The position numbers were made by a program, and so were the translations under genes. Under the pieces are notes generated by a model. That model made no database searches. It saw nothing but the letters and a program-made list of their open reading frames with translations, and was not told the DNA's origin. A DNA stretch of 64,000 nucleotides, from NCBI RefSeq assembly GCF_005047595.1, contig NZ_SUPL01000002.1, positions 494,658 to 558,657 of the forward strand, given 5' to 3'. Shown one piece after another: positions 44,891 through 53,572 of the stretch; position 1 is the first letter of the stretch, and each line of letters starts with the position of its first letter. This stretch comes from Pontimicrobium aquaticum. GTDB lineage: Bacteria > Bacteroidota > Bacteroidia > Flavobacteriales > Flavobacteriaceae.

Positions 44891-45791
44891 TTATACATTT
44901 CTAAATTAAATTCATTAATAGTTTTATAGTTTAAATAAGAATGTCTTCTTCTTCTTCTTCTTCTTCTTCTTTTTTATACCAAGTTTATATCCAATCAAAG
45001 ACAGAAAGTTCGGCTTGAGGCTTTAAGTCATACTCATGTTTATATACCCATTCTACTTTTAGGCTTTTAAAGAAGCTTTCAGCTACTCCATTATCCCAAC
45101 AATTTCCTTTTCTACTCATCGATTGTTTTACTAATCCATCATACTTTTTAAGCATGTTAGTAAACTTATAGCTGGCATATTGCGTTCCTCTGTCGGAATT
45201 AAAAATTAGTTCTTTAGTGATTTTATGATTATTAGCCGCCATATTCCATGCTGGAATAATGGTACACTCTGTACTTAAATTATCACTCATAGCCCAACCA
45301 TTAAATAAATCAATAATAACAGTTAAATAGATTCAACCCCCTCCAGTTTGTATATAGGTCATATCTGATACCCAAACCTGATTTATCCTATGTACATCAA
45401 AGTTTTGATTTAAGATATTAGGAGCTATTGGATAATTATGATTACTATCTGTCATGAACCTAAACTTACGATGTTTTCTAGCAACTAAATAATTAGCTCT
45501 CATAATTTTAGCTACTCTTGGTCTGGAAACATGATAATCTAGTTTTTCTAACTCAGCTTTAATCCTTGGTGATCCATAGGTTTGATAACTATCTTCAAAT
45601 ATTTGATTAATATGTGTTGATAATTTTTGATTCTCTAGCCAACGTTTTGATGGCTCCAATTTTAACCAATTATAATAACCGCTTTTACTTACTTTTAAAG
45701 TTTTACACATCATCTCGACTGAAAACTTAAATTTATGATGTTTTATAAACCTATATTTTACTTGTCGCTCTTGGAAATGCAAAGCATTCAT
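44891..45791 (-). pseudogene. IS3-family transposase OrfB, broken
   Basis: Residues MNALHFQERQVKYRFIKHHK at the start and MCKTLKVSKSGYYNWLKLEP are the HTH_21 segment. QVWVSDMTYIQTGGG is the first catalytic Asp region of the DDE domain. A TGA at 45335-45333 interrupts the frame (usually Trp), and the following frame continues IYLTVIIDLFNGWAMSDN with about four residues missing. The third part has SDRGTQYAS and MSRKGNCWDNGVAESFFKSL. A TAA at the position of a usual Glu (after FDWI) and a frame shift then lead into the Arg run. No active enzyme is possible. Confidence 0.85.
44944..44970. repeat. (TCT)9 trinucleotide repeat in the transposase 3' end
   Basis: Nine exact TCT units. On the coding strand this is AGA x9, which would encode nine Arg where the family has only a short basic stretch before HSYLNYKT. 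Replication slippage has lengthened it. Confidence 0.9.
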
Positions 45792-45823
45792 GAATTCCTT
45801 AATTTAAAATAACAAACTATGAA

Positions 45824-46104
45824 CTAAAAGATGCTCACCGTCTTTTTTAGTATCTCATTTTCTAATGAAATATCTTTTAATTGTTTCTTAAGTAAAGCTA
45901 TTTCTTTTTGCTTATCTGCTAATTTTGGGATCCCTCGACCTGGAAAACTATTTTTACCATAAGCATCTGATTCTTTACGCCAACGATGTAACACTGAATA
46001 CTGAATGTCTAATTCATCACATACTTGTTTAATATTACCTCGTGTAATGCTTAATTCTACTGCCTTTTGTTTAAATGATGGACTATAGATCCTGTTTCTT
46101 TTTT
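45824..46104 (-). pseudogene. IS3-family OrfA, without a usable start
   Basis: The minus-strand frame gives RIYSPSFKQKAVELSITRGN, then IKQVCDELDIQYSVLHRWRK and a leucine-zipper-like ADKQKEIALLKKQLKDISLE, typical of IS3 OrfA. The expected start NHKK lies in another frame because the A-run (8 A) before it is one base out, so the gene is broken or was frameshifted. Confidence 0.75.
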
Positions 46105-46156
46105 TTATGATTCAAAGTTAATTTTTCTAACTCTAAATCTCGCAACCTTTTGTCCA

Positions 46157-46498
46157 GTCTAATATAGGAAGTCCACATTCTTTATTTACAAATATTCTTT
46201 GTTTTAAATCAATTAGATAATTAATCAATTATAATGCGCTCTTATAAAAAAAAGCCAAAACAGACTTTTATTATAAGCTTTTTTATTATAAGAATGCGTA
46301 AGCAACCTCTTAGTTTTAAGGACGTATTTTAATTATGATTTTTATTTATTGATGCTAATACATTCGCACTCTCTTCTTATTTCTCTTACTCAGAAAAAGA
46401 AGATAAGTGCTAAGGAGTGTAATAGTGTTAGGTTTAAATGCTAATAGTGCATTGTTGGGTAGTAGTACTTGACACATATAATATTAAAACAAGGAACA
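46157..46498. promoter_or_regulatory. Intergenic region before the copy 1 module
   Basis: 342 bases without a gene. It contains tandem-like TTTATTATAAG units (about 46268-46292) and an imperfect hairpin built from CTTCTTATTTCT and AGAAAAAGAAG (about 46375-46403). No TAnnTTTG box is evident before the lipocalin-like gene, so its promoter is unclear. Confidence 0.4.
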
Positions 46499-49400
46499 AT
46501 GATTAAGACAGACAGGATATCATTAGGATTAACTTTTTTAACATTGGTTTTAGTGCTAATGCTAAGCACTGGGGTTAATGCCCAGGGGAACAATACAGGT
46601 GAAAAGCTAATAGGGACATGGGTTTTGGACTACAATAAGACGATCAACAACCTAAAGCAGGAAGCGAGGCAGTACTATGATGGTCTGGGCACTGAGAGGA
46701 AGCAGAGTTTACAAAGCTCCTTCAACCAGCGCAAGATAATCTTTGGGGCAGATGGGAGCTATACTTTGGTTGTCAATGCGCAGAGGCAGGTCACTGGCAC
46801 TTGGAATTTAAAGCAAGACGGGGTGACCTTGGAGCTTGTTGCCGATGGCAGGACGCTAACCCACACTTTGGGGAATGTCAGCAATCAAAATTTAGAGCTC
46901 CACTTACAGACAAATCCAGAAGCTAAACAATTGTTGGGCACTTGGTATTTAGATAAGGTATCCAATTAAAACCAGCATAAGATGAAACATATATTGAAAA
47001 AACAAACAAAAGTACTTATCCTAGTGTGTGTGTTTAGCTGGATATCTGGAATTGGCCTACAGGCCCAAACAACCATTTATGGGCCATCGACAGCCAATGT
47101 GAATGATGTGGACTATTATAGTGTGAACATCAATGACAATATGATATTCTACCACTGGTTTGTGTACGGAGGCACTAGATCAAACATACAAGAACAATCG
47201 GTGACCGTTACCTGGACCTCGACAGGTACAAATTCGGTCACATACGATGCAGAGGGGGATTGGGATGCCTATTATGGGACAAAGAACGTTTCTGTCAGCA
47301 GTGGTCCCCCAGCCACACCCCCAATGCCTACAATAACAAAGAATTGTGGAAATACGGTATTGACAAGGGGCACCCCTCCGAGCGGGGAGACCTATTATTG
47401 GCAAAGCACAAGTTATGGGACCAGTACTGGCAATTCAGCTAGCACTATAACCCTTACCACAGGTACGGTATATTATTTACGTTCTTTGAAGTCGGGCCAA
47501 TGGAGTTCGGCCAGAACGGTCAATTATACCATTGACCAGCCCACCATTTGGTATGCCGATGGTGATGGGGACACTTATGGGGACCCATTTACCACTCAGT
47601 ACGCTTGTAGTCAACCTGCAGGCTATGTGGACAATAGCGATGATCTCTGTCCAACTGTCTATTCTACAAACAGTAATGGATGTGCTAATTGTGATGATGA
47701 AGACATCAATAGGGTTATTACAAAAACGTATGATTTAGGCGGGACTCTAAAAGGACATACCAAAGCGTACTTTAATACTTTAGGGAAGTCCATACAGACA
47801 CAAACTGAAGATATGCACTCAATAAAGTCAAAAGATATAGTGTGGGCCACCCAGACCATATACGACAGTCATGGTAGGCCAGCCTTCCAAAGTTTAAGTG
47901 CCCCAATAAACGATACCGATTGTTTATTGTACAACCTCAACTTTATCAAGAACAGCAACAATACGATTTATGGGGCTTCGGATTTTGAGACCGATCCAGA
48001 GTCCCCATCACCAGTGGGCACACAGTCCAACACTTTGGGTTGGTATTATAGCAGTAGCAATACTTCTGAGAGTTATCAGGATGTGACCGACTACCCCTTT
48101 GTAAGACAGATTTACAGTACCTTGAACCCTGGTAGCGTCTTAAGGACAATAGGAGGCAACAAAGTGGACGTCAATGGAACTGATAAGTGGGCCAATGGCT
48201 ATACCTTTACCATGCCCATAGCACAAGAACTGCATTATGCCTATGGGCCTGATGAGTTTAACCCTTATATGTTATTGATCGCTGAAGAATGCTCCAACAA
48301 TGCTTCAACAACAGGGAGTGACTATTTATACACTATTGTAAAGATTGATCCATATACATGCGCTACGAGTACCACGTACAATAATGTGTATATAATGAGT
48401 GGGTATTTAGGGGATGTAAATAAAATATACAAAATGGATGTAGACGGGGATGAAAGCTATTATAAAATATTAAGCCGTGCCTCTGGGATACGGGATAATT
48501 CAGATTACCTTGCTTTCATTGAATGTGGCCCATTTACCACCTGTTCAGATGCGTTGACAGAAGCAGTGCTCATTAAAGGGACAAAAACAATAAGTAGGGA
48601 TGTGCATGGTGTGGAGACCGTGGTCTTTACCGATAGTGATGGAAAGACCTTGGCAGCGGCTAGAAGTGGGAATGAAGAGACCCCTTCTCTACAAAAGTAC
48701 GATGTGGTATCACCAATAGGCGAGCAGGGCTTTGTAGATATCCATATCCCAGTAGGTTGTGATGGCACAGTATATTTTGAAGGGCCTACAGACGCGAGGT
48801 TTGATGTTTATGACTTGGTGACGGAATTAAAAGTAAAAACCAATGCTGGGGTGTCAACCTATTTGAATTCTGGTGTTTACCGCGTTGAAGAAGTTGATTC
48901 TAATGAATATTATAAAAACCCGGTACCATATGTGACCATAAACAACGGAGCTATTGAGCTTATAAATGACCAGAGCCAAGTAGCTGTCAAGTACAAGGTG
49001 AACTATTACGACTATAGTTTGAACTATTACGATAAAGCAGGAAGGTTGACAAAGAGCGTACAGCCCTTGGGGTTTGATGACACCTTGAGTTTAAGTACCA
49101 CTACAAGGAACCATGGATTGGAGAGCACATTCAGTTATAACACCTTGGGGCAGCTGTTGAGCACTACCAGCCCAGATGAGGGCACTGCTGAATTTGCCTA
49201 TCGTAAAGATGGCCAGATACGTTATTCACAGAACAGCAAGCAGTCCGCTGCTTCACCAAAAGAGATCTCTTATACAGAGTATGATGGCTTTGGCAGGCCT
49301 ATAGAAAGCGGTGTGGTAGAAACCAATACAGCTATAAGCACCTTGGACCCAGATGGGACATTGGTGTCAGGGACCAAGAAAGAACAACACTTAACCGTAT

Positions 49401-50356
49401 ATGATACACTAGATACCACAGGGATGCATGCCGCCTTAACAGCTTCAAGTATAGCGACCTCGAATTATCCAATACAAAAGTTTGTCACGGGCAATGTAAG
49501 TAAGACCTATACCCAAGGACCGGCAACAACTACTACGTGGTATAGTTACGACGTATATGGCAGGGTCACATGGTTGGTGCAGAAAATAGAAGGCTTGGGG
49601 ACAAAAACCATTGACTATACCTACGATTTTTCAACAGGGGCCGTAACAAAAGTAGATTACCAGAAACATGTATCTGGCGAACGCTACGTACATAAATATA
49701 CGTACAACAATGTCAACGAACTTGTAAAAGTGGAAACCTCTACGAATGGTTCTACTTATGCTATACAGGCCGAATACGAGTATTATGACAATGGGGCATT
49801 AAAACGCACAGAGATTGCAGAAGATTTACAGGGGATAGACTATGTCTATAACCTCAATGGACAGTTAAAGGCCATTAACTCCCCTCAAAGCACAGGGTTT
49901 AAGGACCCAGGGAACGATAGCCCAGGGACTACAGGGTTTAAAACCGATGTCTTTGGGATGTTGATCGACTACCACAACAAAGATTACAGTAGAACGGGAA
50001 CAGCTTACAACGGCCTTAAAAATGCCTCCACCAATAACCAGTTGAACGGGAACATAGGTAACATCCGTTGGATGAACGATGAGCCGGCGGCCAGTACCAA
50101 TATAGACACCTATAAGTACACGTACAACAAGAACAATTGGCTGAAGCAAGCTGACTATGGTACCTCCAATGCAGGGGCGACCATAAGCTTTAGTCAACAT
50201 GGCACCAACGATTATCAGGTATCAGGCCTAACCTACGATGCCAATGGCAACATCAAGAGTTTGACACGTAAGAAGAACTACAACAATGGGAGTAGCAACA
50301 TGGATGACCTTACTTATGATTATTATACGAGTAAGCCCAACCAATTAAAGCGTATT
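46482..50356. repeat. Large direct repeat, copy 1 (lipocalin-like gene and RHS core)
   Basis: Copy 2 begins at 60125, a constant offset of 13643 bases. The two agree nearly everywhere over the 3.87 kb visible. By eye I find about ten differences in the first 125 bases and only two silent ones in the rest (TTT/TTC at 47161 and TAT/TAC at 50216). A 60-base sample (49321-49380) has 29 G+C (48%), against 16 of 60 in the 1781-residue gene (57001-57060) and 14 of 60 in the immunity-like gene (51781-51840). Confidence 0.92.
46499..46969 (+). CDS. Secreted lipocalin-like small protein, copy 1
   Basis: 156 residues from the ATG at 46499. A TTG start at 46469 is not preferred, because the ATG opens a typical signal peptide, TFLTLVLVLMLSTGVNAQ. 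The mature part has two copies of a lipocalin-type strand motif, KLIGTWVLDYNKT near the start and QLLGTWYLDKVSN at the end, with a central GTWNLKQDGVTLELVADGRT. Such folds bind small hydrophobic molecules or cap larger beta-structures. It is 12 bases upstream of the RHS gene in both copies, so it probably works with the RHS protein. Confidence 0.75.
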   Translation: MIKTDRISLGLTFLTLVLVLMLSTGVNAQGNNTGEKLIGTWVLDYNKTINNLKQEARQYYDGLGTERKQSLQSSFNQRKIIFGADGSYTLVVNAQRQVTGTWNLKQDGVTLELVADGRTLTHTLGNVSNQNLELHLQTNPEAKQLLGTWYLDKVSN

Positions 50357-51715
50357 TTAGATGGGGCAGGTGATGCTGTCAATGCGGATGACATCACCAC
50401 GCATAGCTTTACAGATAATTATGTGTACAATGGCATAGGCCAATTAATTGAGAACAAACATGACCAATTAAAATATTATTACAATGCCAGTGGCCTAGTA
50501 ACCGAGATAAAGAAAAATAATGTACCTTTGGTAAAGTTCTTTTATAATGATAGAGGACACCGTGTAAAAAAAGAAATTTACACAAGTGGTTCATTGACAA
50601 GGAGTGATTATTATGTACGGGACGCAGCTGGAAGTATTTTAGCGGTCTATGAGAACAGTACGCTCAAGGAGAACACCATTTATGGTGCAAGCAGGCTGGG
50701 TGTACATTACAGGTCTGGGGGCACTAATGCTTACCAGTTAACAGACCACTTGGGCAATGTACGCGCTGTGGTAGTAAAAAATGGCAGCAGTGCATTAACA
50801 GTGACCAATAAGACGGATTACTATCCCTTTGGGATGCCGATGCCAAACAGAAATGTAGAAGGTGGTTATAGGTATGGCTATCAGGGAGAGTACGCCGAAA
50901 AGGAGCCTGAGATATCTGGTAAAAATTCGTTTCAATTAAGAATGTATGATTCTCGAATTGGGAGATGGATTAGCCCTGATCCTTATGGAGAGTTTTTTTC
51001 GCCTTACCTAGCCAATGGAAATAACCCTATATCTAATGTAGATCCTAGTGGTGGATGTATCAACAAGAGCGGTAGAGACTGTGAATTTTCAGTTCTTGGA
51101 GGAACAGCGACAGATGCAGCTGGGAAAACTTGGTCTAAGACCATTGATGGGGATTTAAGTTTGGAAACACCTTTCCAACTGGATGCAATCTCACTTTTTG
51201 ATGACAGGAATTCTTTGCAAAAACTCAGAAGTAAAACAACTAAGGCTTCAAGTGAGTTTTTTAAACCTCTAAGGGATTTTAGAGAGGAATTTGCTGAAGT
51301 AGCTGGGGAAATGCGAGCTATTAACGCAGAAATAATGCGTGAAAGGGTTGGGTCTGTCTATAAAGCTGGAGCAGAATATGGCTTGTTTGGTTCTGGATTA
51401 GGATATGGGCCGACTGCAGTATCTCAAGTTGTAAGGGGGACTTCAAAAATTACGAGTTTTTCTGAAATCGTAAATCTAGCTTCAGAAAGCAACAAGGTTA
51501 AGCAAGGTCTAAAAATGATTGTTACTAAAGGCATGACAGCCAATCAAGTGAAGAATCATTTAATTCGATCAGGTTTTAAAATTCATAGTGAAACTGATAA
51601 ATTAATTGAGCTATCAAATGGTGTTGAAACAATAATGATGCGAAAATCTAAATCAGGTGAATATAAAATTTTTGATACCTTTATGAAAGATGGGGTATCG
51701 GTTTGGTTTAAATAA
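46982..51715 (+). CDS. RHS/YD-repeat protein with polymorphic toxin-like C-terminus
   Basis: 1577 residues. A signal peptide (about 1-28) is followed by Ig-like strands (about 30-190) and an Asp-rich repeat, DGDGDTYGDPF. The central part (about 240-1320) has many YD-type repeats such as YNTLGQLLSTTSPDEGTAEF and YDANGNIKSLT. The conserved RHS end MYDSRIGRWISPDPYGEF has DPYG at 1333-1336. The last 240 residues are unlike other RHS cores. The final 60 (from MTANQVKNHLIRSGF) look like a small separate domain, perhaps HicA-like, but I do not claim a fold. In known RHS proteins the shell encloses this tip until release. A 60-base sample of the tip has 22 G+C against 29 in the core. Confidence 0.85.
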   Translation: MKHILKKQTKVLILVCVFSWISGIGLQAQTTIYGPSTANVNDVDYYSVNINDNMIFYHWFVYGGTRSNIQEQSVTVTWTSTGTNSVTYDAEGDWDAYYGTKNVSVSSGPPATPPMPTITKNCGNTVLTRGTPPSGETYYWQSTSYGTSTGNSASTITLTTGTVYYLRSLKSGQWSSARTVNYTIDQPTIWYADGDGDTYGDPFTTQYACSQPAGYVDNSDDLCPTVYSTNSNGCANCDDEDINRVITKTYDLGGTLKGHTKAYFNTLGKSIQTQTEDMHSIKSKDIVWATQTIYDSHGRPAFQSLSAPINDTDCLLYNLNFIKNSNNTIYGASDFETDPESPSPVGTQSNTLGWYYSSSNTSESYQDVTDYPFVRQIYSTLNPGSVLRTIGGNKVDVNGTDKWANGYTFTMPIAQELHYAYGPDEFNPYMLLIAEECSNNASTTGSDYLYTIVKIDPYTCATSTTYNNVYIMSGYLGDVNKIYKMDVDGDESYYKILSRASGIRDNSDYLAFIECGPFTTCSDALTEAVLIKGTKTISRDVHGVETVVFTDSDGKTLAAARSGNEETPSLQKYDVVSPIGEQGFVDIHIPVGCDGTVYFEGPTDARFDVYDLVTELKVKTNAGVSTYLNSGVYRVEEVDSNEYYKNPVPYVTINNGAIELINDQSQVAVKYKVNYYDYSLNYYDKAGRLTKSVQPLGFDDTLSLSTTTRNHGLESTFSYNTLGQLLSTTSPDEGTAEFAYRKDGQIRYSQNSKQSAASPKEISYTEYDGFGRPIESGVVETNTAISTLDPDGTLVSGTKKEQHLTVYDTLDTTGMHAALTASSIATSNYPIQKFVTGNVSKTYTQGPATTTTWYSYDVYGRVTWLVQKIEGLGTKTIDYTYDFSTGAVTKVDYQKHVSGERYVHKYTYNNVNELVKVETSTNGSTYAIQAEYEYYDNGALKRTEIAEDLQGIDYVYNLNGQLKAINSPQSTGFKDPGNDSPGTTGFKTDVFGMLIDYHNKDYSRTGTAYNGLKNASTNNQLNGNIGNIRWMNDEPAASTNIDTYKYTYNKNNWLKQADYGTSNAGATISFSQHGTNDYQVSGLTYDANGNIKSLTRKKNYNNGSSNMDDLTYDYYTSKPNQLKRILDGAGDAVNADDITTHSFTDNYVYNGIGQLIENKHDQLKYYYNASGLVTEIKKNNVPLVKFFYNDRGHRVKKEIYTSGSLTRSDYYVRDAAGSILAVYENSTLKENTIYGASRLGVHYRSGGTNAYQLTDHLGNVRAVVVKNGSSALTVTNKTDYYPFGMPMPNRNVEGGYRYGYQGEYAEKEPEISGKNSFQLRMYDSRIGRWISPDPYGEFFSPYLANGNNPISNVDPSGGCINKSGRDCEFSVLGGTATDAAGKTWSKTIDGDLSLETPFQLDAISLFDDRNSLQKLRSKTTKASSEFFKPLRDFREEFAEVAGEMRAINAEIMRERVGSVYKAGAEYGLFGSGLGYGPTAVSQVVRGTSKITSFSEIVNLASESNKVKQGLKMIVTKGMTANQVKNHLIRSGFKIHSETDKLIELSNGVETIMMRKSKSGEYKIFDTFMKDGVSVWFK

Positions 51716-51719
51716 GAAC

Positions 51720-52202
51720 ATGGAAAAAGTAACTAAAGATATTGAGAAAAAATTTTATAAAAAATTTGATTTGAATAATTTTATTTCAAACCTAGATTTC
51801 AAAGAAAACTTTTGGTTTAAAGAAGAATACTATGTTTATGTACTTGATTGGTATAACCAAAAAATTCCATTAGACTCCAAATTAAAAGCCTTTAATTCTT
51901 TTTTTGATGAATTTAAGTTAGAAATATTTGTAGGAGAATTTCCTTTGAAATCAGGTGAAAAATTAGAGTCAATTAATTCAATGGATTTTTTTATGGATAA
52001 AAAGTATACTCATTTTTACCAATTCACTTCATTCATTATTTTTTATTCTACTTTTGATAAGTTTATGATTTTCGATGTTGATGACGAATTTGTTTTTGCT
52101 TGTTCAAAAAAGAAGATTGTTGATTTTACCTTTGATCATGTGAATACCTTAATTAATCACGGAAAATATATTGATTTAATTAAGGGCTATCGTTCAAATT
52201 AG
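51720..52202 (+). CDS. Putative immunity protein of the RHS tip
   Basis: 160 residues from the ATG at 51720, 4 bases after the RHS stop. A longer frame from 51690 would overlap the RHS gene. No signal peptide, so it stays in the cytoplasm where a cognate toxin would act. It is rich in Phe, Lys, Asp and Asn and very AT-rich (14 G+C in a 60-base sample). Position and size fit immunity genes of polymorphic toxins. No family is recognised. Confidence 0.6.
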   Translation: MEKVTKDIEKKFYKKFDLNNFISNLDFKENFWFKEEYYVYVLDWYNQKIPLDSKLKAFNSFFDEFKLEIFVGEFPLKSGEKLESINSMDFFMDKKYTHFYQFTSFIIFYSTFDKFMIFDVDDEFVFACSKKKIVDFTFDHVNTLINHGKYIDLIKGYRSN

Positions 52203-52217
52203 AGTATAGCAAAATAG

Positions 52218-52325
52218 ACCTCTGGAGGTATGGCGATGCCTAACGTAATGTTGAAGGTGGTGCCGTTACAAATATCAGGGACAGGAAAAGGATGGTGAAA
52301 CTGGGATGGAGGCGTTTTGATTAAT
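52218..52325 (+). pseudogene. Degraded fragment of an RHS 3' core
   Basis: Frame-shifted pieces read NVEGG and then YQGQEKDGETGMEAF. Copy 1 at 50830-50910 reads MPMPNRNVEGGYRYGYQGEY, and intact RHS proteins continue AEKDxETGLEAF. The fragment is therefore the end of another RHS core whose tip is gone. It lies directly after the immunity-like gene, the place where displaced tips accumulate in RHS loci. Confidence 0.75.
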
Positions 52326-52463
52326 TAGCCGTAAGTAATCTTTTTAAAAGAGTAGGATTGGTATAAATTGATACAAAAAGGTATTTGGGAACCTTGATTA
52401 AGAAAAATATTTTAGTGATTTTTCATACATTAGCTTATTGTAAATACACCAAATTTAAAACAC

Positions 52464-53045
52464 ATGAAAAAACTACTAGTTATAGGGCTTTTATTGAGCT
52501 CGTTATTATCCAATTCTCAAAATGAATTTGGAGTAATTACAGGAATTAGCAATTCGTCCTTTAGTGATGGTTTTTTAGAAAAAGCATCTATTGATAAAGC
52601 ATTTGGTTTTCATTTAGGTGGACTATACCAGTATAATATCTCTAATGACATTATATTTAGACCTAAAATTATATTTTCATTACAAGGAGATAGAAAAAAG
52701 AGTACAGGTGATTCTTCAGCTTTTGGTATTGATTATAAACTCAGTTATATCAATTTGCCTCTTAACTTTAAATTCTTTTCTAAACCTTACATAATTGCTG
52801 GTCCTCAAGTTGGGTATTTACTCTCGACTAAAAAGGGAGATATAGACATTGGAGACATAGAAAATAAAGTAGATTTCGGATTAAACGTAGGTTTTGGATA
52901 TGATTTCGATAAATTTTTTGTAGAATTCAATATGTACCAAGGCATTGCAAAATTAATTGATCTAGAGAATAATCAAACGAGTATTCGTTATGGCTCCATT
53001 TCAAATACAGTATTACAATTAAGTTTGGGTTACTATTTTAAGTAA
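52464..53045 (+). CDS. Outer-membrane beta-barrel protein (PorT-like)
   Basis: 193 residues. Signal peptide MKKLLVIGLLLSSLLSNSQ, then alternating strands with Gly and aromatic ends (FGVITGISNSSFSDGF, AFGFHLGGLYQYNIS, YIIAGPQVGYLLSTK, FGLNVGFGYDF), ending in a terminal strand LSLGYYFK with C-terminal hydrophobic residues. Role in the RHS system or independent is undecided. Confidence 0.75.
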   Translation: MKKLLVIGLLLSSLLSNSQNEFGVITGISNSSFSDGFLEKASIDKAFGFHLGGLYQYNISNDIIFRPKIIFSLQGDRKKSTGDSSAFGIDYKLSYINLPLNFKFFSKPYIIAGPQVGYLLSTKKGDIDIGDIENKVDFGLNVGFGYDFDKFFVEFNMYQGIAKLIDLENNQTSIRYGSISNTVLQLSLGYYFK

Positions 53046-53464
53046 AATAAAGTTTATACATAAAATAATACATTAACTATTTTATTGGTTTAAAAACTTT
53101 TACTTTTAATAGGGTAAGCACTCCTTTTTACTATAGGCTCTGTTTGAGGAAACAGTACCTCACCTATAAAGCTTATTACTCAAAACACAATGATTTTAAG
53201 TAAAATAGAAATTAATAAAATTTAAAAATGTTGATCTTCATTTAGTTTATTTATCATTACCTTAAGATTAAACTTATTACTTAATGTCCGCTCTTATCAA
53301 AAAAACTAGAGATAATTAGTGTTGTTCATATCAGATATTAATCCAATCAAATTTGTTGTAAGATACAATTATAAGTATAGTAGTTTATTATTATAACAAT
53401 ATTAGTTCTCAATTGGATTACTGACAGTACTAATGCAATTGAAATAAGAGCTCAAAACTAATTT
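53046..53464. other. Intergenic region with a nested inverted repeat
   Basis: No gene seen. At 53132-53168 TATAGG and CCTATA enclose CTGTTT-GAGG-AAACAG, a nested stem-loop that could be an RNA hairpin. The remainder is AT-rich with no notable feature. Confidence 0.45.
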
Positions 53465-53506
53465 AGGCTTACAAAAAAAATCATGATGGATTTTTTTTGT
53501 AAGCCT
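53465..53506. terminator. Perfect 18-bp hairpin, likely terminator
   Basis: AGGCTTACAAAAAAAATC (53465-53482) and GATTTTTTTTGTAAGCCT (53489-53506) are exact inverted repeats around the 6-base loop ATGATG. This is a strong intrinsic hairpin between the beta-barrel gene and the OmpH-like operon, able to insulate both. It also excludes the ORF start at 53483. Confidence 0.8.
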
Positions 53507-53572
53507 TATTCTTATAAGAAAGTTGATGCTCTTTTTAATTTTATACCTGTCATTATAAATTATCCATTGAGC

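Larger units (their letters stand above)
44853..46156 (-). mobile_element. Decayed IS3-family insertion sequence
   Basis: Imperfect terminal inverted repeats: TGGACAATTAGTTGCGAGAT on the left and, on the opposite strand, TGGACAAAAGGTTGCGAGAT on the right (17 of these 20 bases agree). Inside are an OrfA-like and an OrfB-like transposase gene in the overlapping IS3 arrangement on the minus strand, both broken. The three bases flanking each end (AAG and GTC) do not form a target duplication, so a rearrangement followed insertion or the ends have changed. Confidence 0.85.

Noticed and set aside
44985..45290. A separate 101-residue transposase gene
   Set aside because: It is the in-frame continuation of OrfB after a TGA, not an independent gene.
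44850..46159. Target-site duplication around the IS element
   Set aside because: The flanking triplets AAG and GTC differ, and shifting the ends by a few bases does not give a match.
47180..50600. Open frames on the minus strand within the RHS gene (and the same in copy 2)
   Set aside because: They are antisense to the RHS core, have no signals or domains, and appear only because the core is GC-rich. Their conservation between copies reflects the DNA repeat.
53483..53572. Extended N-terminus of the OmpH-like protein
   Set aside because: The start would lie inside the perfect hairpin and the extension lacks signal-peptide character.
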